DNA of 64,000 nucleotides, taken from NCBI GenBank assembly GCA_022496185.1, contig WTXG01000208.1:1-64000 (forward strand), in the 5' to 3' direction. The first letter of the stretch is position 1. Each line of letters opens with the position of its first letter. A program made the position numbers and the translations under genes. The DNA is from Multifurca ochricompacta (lineage: Eukaryota > Basidiomycota > Agaricomycetes > Russulales > Russulaceae). The notes under the pieces were generated by a model, which worked only from the letters and a program-made list of their open reading frames with translations, was not told the DNA's origin and did no database searches. Below are positions 60,497 through 64,000 of the stretch, piece by piece.

Positions 60497-62940
60497 ATTT
60501 TCTTCGGGCTTCCAACAGCTAGCTCTCAGGAGGGGGAAGCGAGTAATCCTCTATTGTACACACAATTCGACTTGAATATATGTACTACCTGTAATTGCCA
60601 GCCATGCGTAACATGAAAGTGGTCAGGATCACGTATCACGTGATTGAAACAGTTCCTTCCTCGAGGCGAGGAACGCTTGTATGCCCTTTTCCATCCTTCC
60701 CTCGCCCAACACACAAATCTACATTAATCCAAAGGGTTCTTTCTTTCTTATGGACTCACGCTTGGATCCTGGTTGCAGATATCGTAAGAAAGAAGGAAAA
60801 AAAAAAAAAGACCTCAATCGATAGGATACTGCATGCTTGCTTGGCCCTTTGAAACTTAACCATCTCACCATCTCTCTCTCTCTGTACCCCCAAACCTTTC
60901 TTCGAATTCGTGTTCATAAATCTTTTTTTTTTTTAATTTACGGTTTTCTTGGGGGGTCTCGGTCGGCCGGTGGGGTGCGGGGTTGAAGAAGAAGAAGAAG
61001 AAGCCCTGCAAGCAAGAGGGTCGGTACGTGACTGCGGCCTATCGTTTTAACCCTATCCCTTCGGGTTTCTTTGTGCTTGCTGGTGCCACTGGATGTGATA
61101 CGAAGCGTAAGGGACCGGAGCATATTTGTGCCCCTCCTCCCCCTTTAACACCCCCCCCCCTTCCCTTCTCCCCTTCTTTCCACAACTGCGATCAAGAACC
61201 AAAACTTAAATGTCAAGCAAACGCATGCACACCCGCAGCTCTCTCTCTCTCCCCCTCCCCTCCCCTCCCCCTTTTTTTTTCTGTGCTTCTTCCTTCCGTC
61301 GTTCGAGCAGCCTTCTTTCTTCTCTTATCCGAAACGGACTGGACTTGACTGGTCGTGGTCTTGGCCTGTCCCACCCCCCCCAGGTCCTTCTAAGTTTTTA
61401 GGGTGCTGGGTTTTTTGGCTACTGCCATCCATGCTGAAACCATGCGGGGCAGGTGCGGAAACTATGGGTATGTTTTTTTATTTATTTTTATTTATTTATT
61501 TCGAGGTGTCCGTTATCCAGAAATGGACGGGTTCTTTTTTCTTTTCGTTTTTGACTAATGAATAGAATATTTTTACATGATCAACAGACATTAATCCTCA
61601 CCCACCCATTCACCTAATCCACCCCCCCCCCCTCCCCTCCCCCCATTTTTTTTCCCGCCGTTATCAAGACATGTCATGTCATGTCATGTCATGTCAATGT
61701 CGCCTGTGCGAGGTGCCTCGACCGCAGTTGCCGACTTTTTGCCGACACGGGCTTTTGTGAATACGATCGACGCGCCGCCCATTTGGGATATAACGCGTGG
61801 CACCTAATCGCTCATCTATGAAAAGTAGTGAATTCATTTTTGCTTTACGGACTCCTCCGTTTCTGGGCTGGGCCTTTTTGGATGCGTAAATCTGATGAAG
61901 AAAAAAAAAAAAAAGTAAAAAGTAAATAAAAGGTTTTATTTATTTATTCCAGGGGGCCCGGGGGACTCCAATCAACACCGCAGACACAGATCATCTTGGG
62001 GTTGGACAACCGAGCTTTTTTCGTGAGTTCAAGTCGTCACTGAACTTTGACTTTTTTTGTTGTTGTTGTTGTTGTTGTTGTTGTCCGTTCGGCTAACGCC
62101 GTTGTGGCCATGGGCAAGGGCAGGGGGGGGGATCGTAGGGTTCTTTTTTCTTTGGACAGGTGTAAGAGGCCGGCCGAACCCAACCCACGTTGCGGGTGGA
62201 GAGAAAGAAGGAGCTATGCTGATATTGGAATAGTCCCTTTGTTCGTTCTTCTCCCCCTCATAGAACACGCAACAGCTGCTGGTGGTGGTGGTGGTGGTGG
62301 GTGGGTGGGTCTAATTGCTTTTTGGGTTTGCTGGATGAAGAATTCTGATGTTCGATCGAATAGGGAAAAGGGATTAAAAAAACCACAAAGTTACCCTTTT
62401 TGAATTGAATGACGACAGGTCCCTTGCCCATACATGGTCACGGTAAACACAGACATCAAACACAGACATACACACACACCCACACCCACACCCACACCCC
62501 TCTATCACTTGGGAACACCCGAGACCCCTTTACATCCTTTTACGATAACGCTAAACGCGGCTTCCTATTTTCCCGAATCGTTTTCTGGAAAACACCCCCC
62601 CCCCCTCTTCCTTCTCCTTCTCCTTCTCCTCCAACACACATATACATACATACACACACATACAGCACAGCACAGCACAGCACAGCATTTTCCGTCCTCC
62701 TGGATCTTGGCAATAATCAAAAAAATAAAACACTTTTTTTTTTTTTACACACTTTTTCCGTGTGTGTGTGTGTATCTTTATCTCACGGTTGGTAAAGAAA
62801 GGCTGAACGACTTGTAACCTAACTTAACCCGATGGGAAGCACTACCTAGTTTGTAGTTTACGTCGGAATTCACAGGACGTGTGAACGAAAGGAAAGAATA
62901 CCCGGCAGTAGGTCTTTGGGGTAATAATCACACACACACA

Positions 62941-62971
<31 letters not shown>

Positions 62972-64000
62972 CGGCGGGGAAGAAAGAAAAGAAAAGAAAA
63001 GAAAATTTAATATTTAAATTAAAATAACCTATGGTAGGTTGGTTCTCGATCGGAGGAGAGGAGGAGGGGGAGGGAACGTACGTCCGTTCCCCTCATGCTT
63101 TGTTCTTGTTACTAAACGATTTAGGCGTCGGAGCGGAGGGCAAGTCGAATGGGTGTGACTAGTGACAGAGGATTCAAGCTCCGGGGTAAAGGCGCAATGT
63201 TGCAAGGCATTACCCAAAAAGAAAGACGTCATCATCAGGGTTTGGTTGTTATCGTTATCGTTCCATCTGAGATGGATGATCTCCCCTTTCTCTCTCCTCT
63301 CCCCCCCCTCCCCCCTCCCCCTCCCCCTCCGCTTCCCCCTACCTTCCCCGACATACACATATACATACATATACATACACACACACACCCGGACATAAAC
63401 CCCAACCCCTCTCCCTCAGTCCAATTAACTCTCCAAGGCTGGGGCTGGCAGATCTTCCTATCGGCATGCTTCCTCCTCCTTCCCACACACATATATATAT
63501 GTAGCGTTTCCAGCAAGGAACCACATCACCTCCTCCTCCCCCCCCCCCTTCTCCCTTCTCTCCTTCTCTCTTTCTCTCTCTCTCTCTTAAATGAGAGAGA
63601 GATCAAGGCTTTTCGTTCTTTTAACCGACCTTTTCACTCACCCTGTGCGTGCCTGAACGGGTTGTTTCTTTTCCACCCCCGCTTGACCAGCCGTTCTTTT
63701 TTTTTTTTTCCCTCCCCCTCCCTCTCCCCCTCCCCCCAACAACAACCTCCCTCCGTCCTTCTCCCTCCCTTTTTTTTCTTTTCATTATAGCTGTCGCCAA
63801 CTCCTCCTTCAGGCGGCGAGATCATCTTCGTTTGATCGCATTCCATCCGCTTCTTGTAAGGTCGTTCGGCGGTCTCGCGCGAGGGTACGTTTTTTTTTTT
63901 TCCTGCTTTTTTTTTTTTTTTTTACCATTCGGTATAAACTCAAACTGTGTGTGGGGGCATAAAAAGGGTCTCTCTCTTTTTTCTTTCCCCCCCTCCCCCC
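60497..64000. other. Microsatellite-rich non-coding DNA, possible exon near the end
   Basis: Simple repeats: atgtc (61671-61697), ttg (62058-62083), ggt (62282-62300), acaccc (62470-62500), cagca (62664-62687), ct (62943-62968), tctctc (63570-63590) and many polyT/C runs. An intron-like pyrimidine tract ending ttatag precedes 63791-63889, whose frame reads ANSSFRRRDHLRLIAFHPLL, followed by gtacgt; this could be an exon of a gene continuing beyond the window. The other open frames are low-complexity artefacts. Confidence 0.4.

Noticed and set aside
62047..63846. Several open frames near the right end
   Set aside because: Built from microsatellites and polypyrimidine runs, open in several frames with no domain.

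Overview
The window is nuclear DNA of a filamentous basidiomycete, most likely an Agaricomycete. Genes carry many short introns (about 45-75 nt, GT-AG). The protein families are typical of the group: a polyporopepsin-like aspartic protease, a sedolisin, a type-B carboxylesterase, and DUF6535- and DUF6532-like proteins. No bacterial operons, CRISPR arrays or organellar genes are seen.

Layout. 1-1318 holds a frameshifted DUF6535 C-terminal remnant. 1.5-9.3 kb is a segmental duplication with a nested inverted copy. It carries three of four copies of a tiny three-exon gene of unknown function; the fourth is at 15 kb. 10.4-12.0 kb is an aspartic protease (-). 13.6-14.7 kb is a broken D-amino-acid oxidase (-). 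17.1-18.1 kb is a short DUF6535-like membrane protein. 21.4-23.9 kb is a sedolisin with an apparent 1-nt loss next to its catalytic Ser motif. 24.9-25.5 kb is a hAT-type MITE. 25.5-28.0 kb is a secreted carboxylesterase (-). From about 29 to 48.5 kb lies a dense nest of transposons: a DUF6532-like gene split by a 502-bp hAT MITE, two Ty1/copia copies in opposite orientations, a second LTR element with a proline-rich ORF, a 592-bp palindrome carrying two divergent tRNA-like units, a second MITE copy inside a copia LTR, and a 1.6-kb Tc1/mariner fold-back that split another ORF.

Beyond 48.6 kb the sequence becomes ordinary gene space: a full DUF6535 protein (-), a Clr2 N-terminal-domain silencing factor (-), a STIMATE-family vacuolar/ER membrane protein (-), the NSF/Sec18 AAA ATPase (+), and a six-knuckle CCHC protein of the CNBP/Gis2 type (+). 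The last 3.5 kb is microsatellite-rich, mostly non-coding DNA.

How the pieces relate. The secreted protease, sedolisin and esterase fit extracellular protein and ester degradation by a saprotroph or symbiont. Sec18 and STIMATE are housekeeping membrane-traffic and membrane proteins sharing a 256-bp divergent promoter. The most interesting material is the transposon nest: insertions can be ordered from 8-bp and TA target duplications, an empty site is visible in a sister LTR, and CpG-to-TpG/CpA decay appears to have disabled older copies.
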